This document shows, piece after piece, positions 17,129-17,247 of a stretch of DNA of 17,247 nt (positions are counted from its first letter, which is position 1; each line of letters begins with the position of its first letter). The translations under genes and the position numbers were made by a program. The notes beneath the pieces were generated by a model. The model searched no databases. It had not been told where the DNA came from and was given only the letters and a program-made list of their open reading frames with translations. This DNA is from Chloroflexota bacterium (GTDB lineage: Bacteria > Chloroflexota > Dehalococcoidia > SZUA-161 > JAUWZY01). The stretch lies in NCBI GenBank assembly GCA_030615045.1, contig JAUWZY010000009.1:1-17247 (forward strand), read 5' to 3'.

Positions 17129-17247
17129 TTTGCTCCTCGCTAACAATCCGTGCCCCCATCTCCAGGGCTGTTCGGAGCAAAGGGTTCTCACTGGCTAGCT
17201 CTGGCTTAGCCATCTGCTCGCGGTCGAGGAGAACGCAGCGCACCCGG
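17121..17247 (-). CDS. dnaX: DNA polymerase III subunit gamma/tau, C-terminal end (partial)
   Basis: An open frame enters from the right edge and stops at TAA 17121-17123. The last 41 codons read RVRCVLLDREQMAKPELASE... ending [14 protein letters not shown]. This short, variable tail is not diagnostic alone, but the shape (NPLLRTALEMGARIV) fits DnaX C-termini and the dnaX-ybaB-recR order is strongly conserved. Its stop overlaps the ybaB start by 8 bases, implying coupled translation. Confidence 0.75.
   Translation of the reverse strand, partial: RVRCVLLDREQMAKPELASENPLLRTALEMGARIVSEEQNE

Noticed and set aside
17129..17191. N-terminal extension of YbaB
   Set aside because: The bases encode the dnaX C-terminus in another frame, and the family starts at the Met at 17128.

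Overview
The window looks like a chromosome segment of a Chloroflexota bacterium, most likely Dehalococcoidia-like. This is inferred from the style of the proteins (a DUF6485-like small Cys protein, short 'WWLAPIF...GGLIGWW' membrane proteins, a divergent PyrG and BioY) and from moderately high GC; no marker comparison could be run. Almost everything is housekeeping and densely packed: genes abut, overlap or are separated by a few bases. Start codons include TTG and possibly ATA. No CRISPR array, insertion sequence, phage gene or complete tRNA is visible.

Region 1 (1-2150): the 5' part of hrcA runs leftward off the window behind a perfect CIRCE operator and a sigma70-type promoter. Divergent from it, a second good promoter drives bioY (biotin ECF transporter S component) and a metallo-beta-lactamase-fold protein. 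Region 2 (2155-5816): a leftward set pyrG - transaldolase/fsa - rho. Its promoter lies in the 104-bp divergent gap shared with ligA.

Region 3 (5921-13569): a rightward cluster ligA - small DUF6485-like Cys-rich gene - a 723-residue unknown protein - pth - metG - long-chain polyprenyl diphosphate synthase. Overlaps and 1-nt gaps suggest co-transcription and translational coupling, with a possible extra promoter before metG. The 723-residue protein is the least explained gene in the window; its layout recalls the post-ATPase part of DUF6079/PglY-like proteins, without any P-loop.

Region 4 (13578-17247): leftward genes. From right to left they are the end of dnaX, ybaB/ebfC and recR (a classic recombination/replication operon). 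Next come three AT-richer membrane-associated genes that share near-identical leader sequences, then a tRNA-Ile(GAU)-like remnant, recO, and a small DUF3303-like protein with its own promoter. The three membrane genes next to a tRNA fragment look like lineage-specific or inserted material between conserved genes.

I did not find a clearly new multi-gene system. The best leads are the 723-residue orphan, the repeated gene-junction leaders with the tRNA remnant, the AUA/ATG start problem in the DUF6485-like gene, and key-residue substitutions in RecR, PyrG and the MBL-fold protein.
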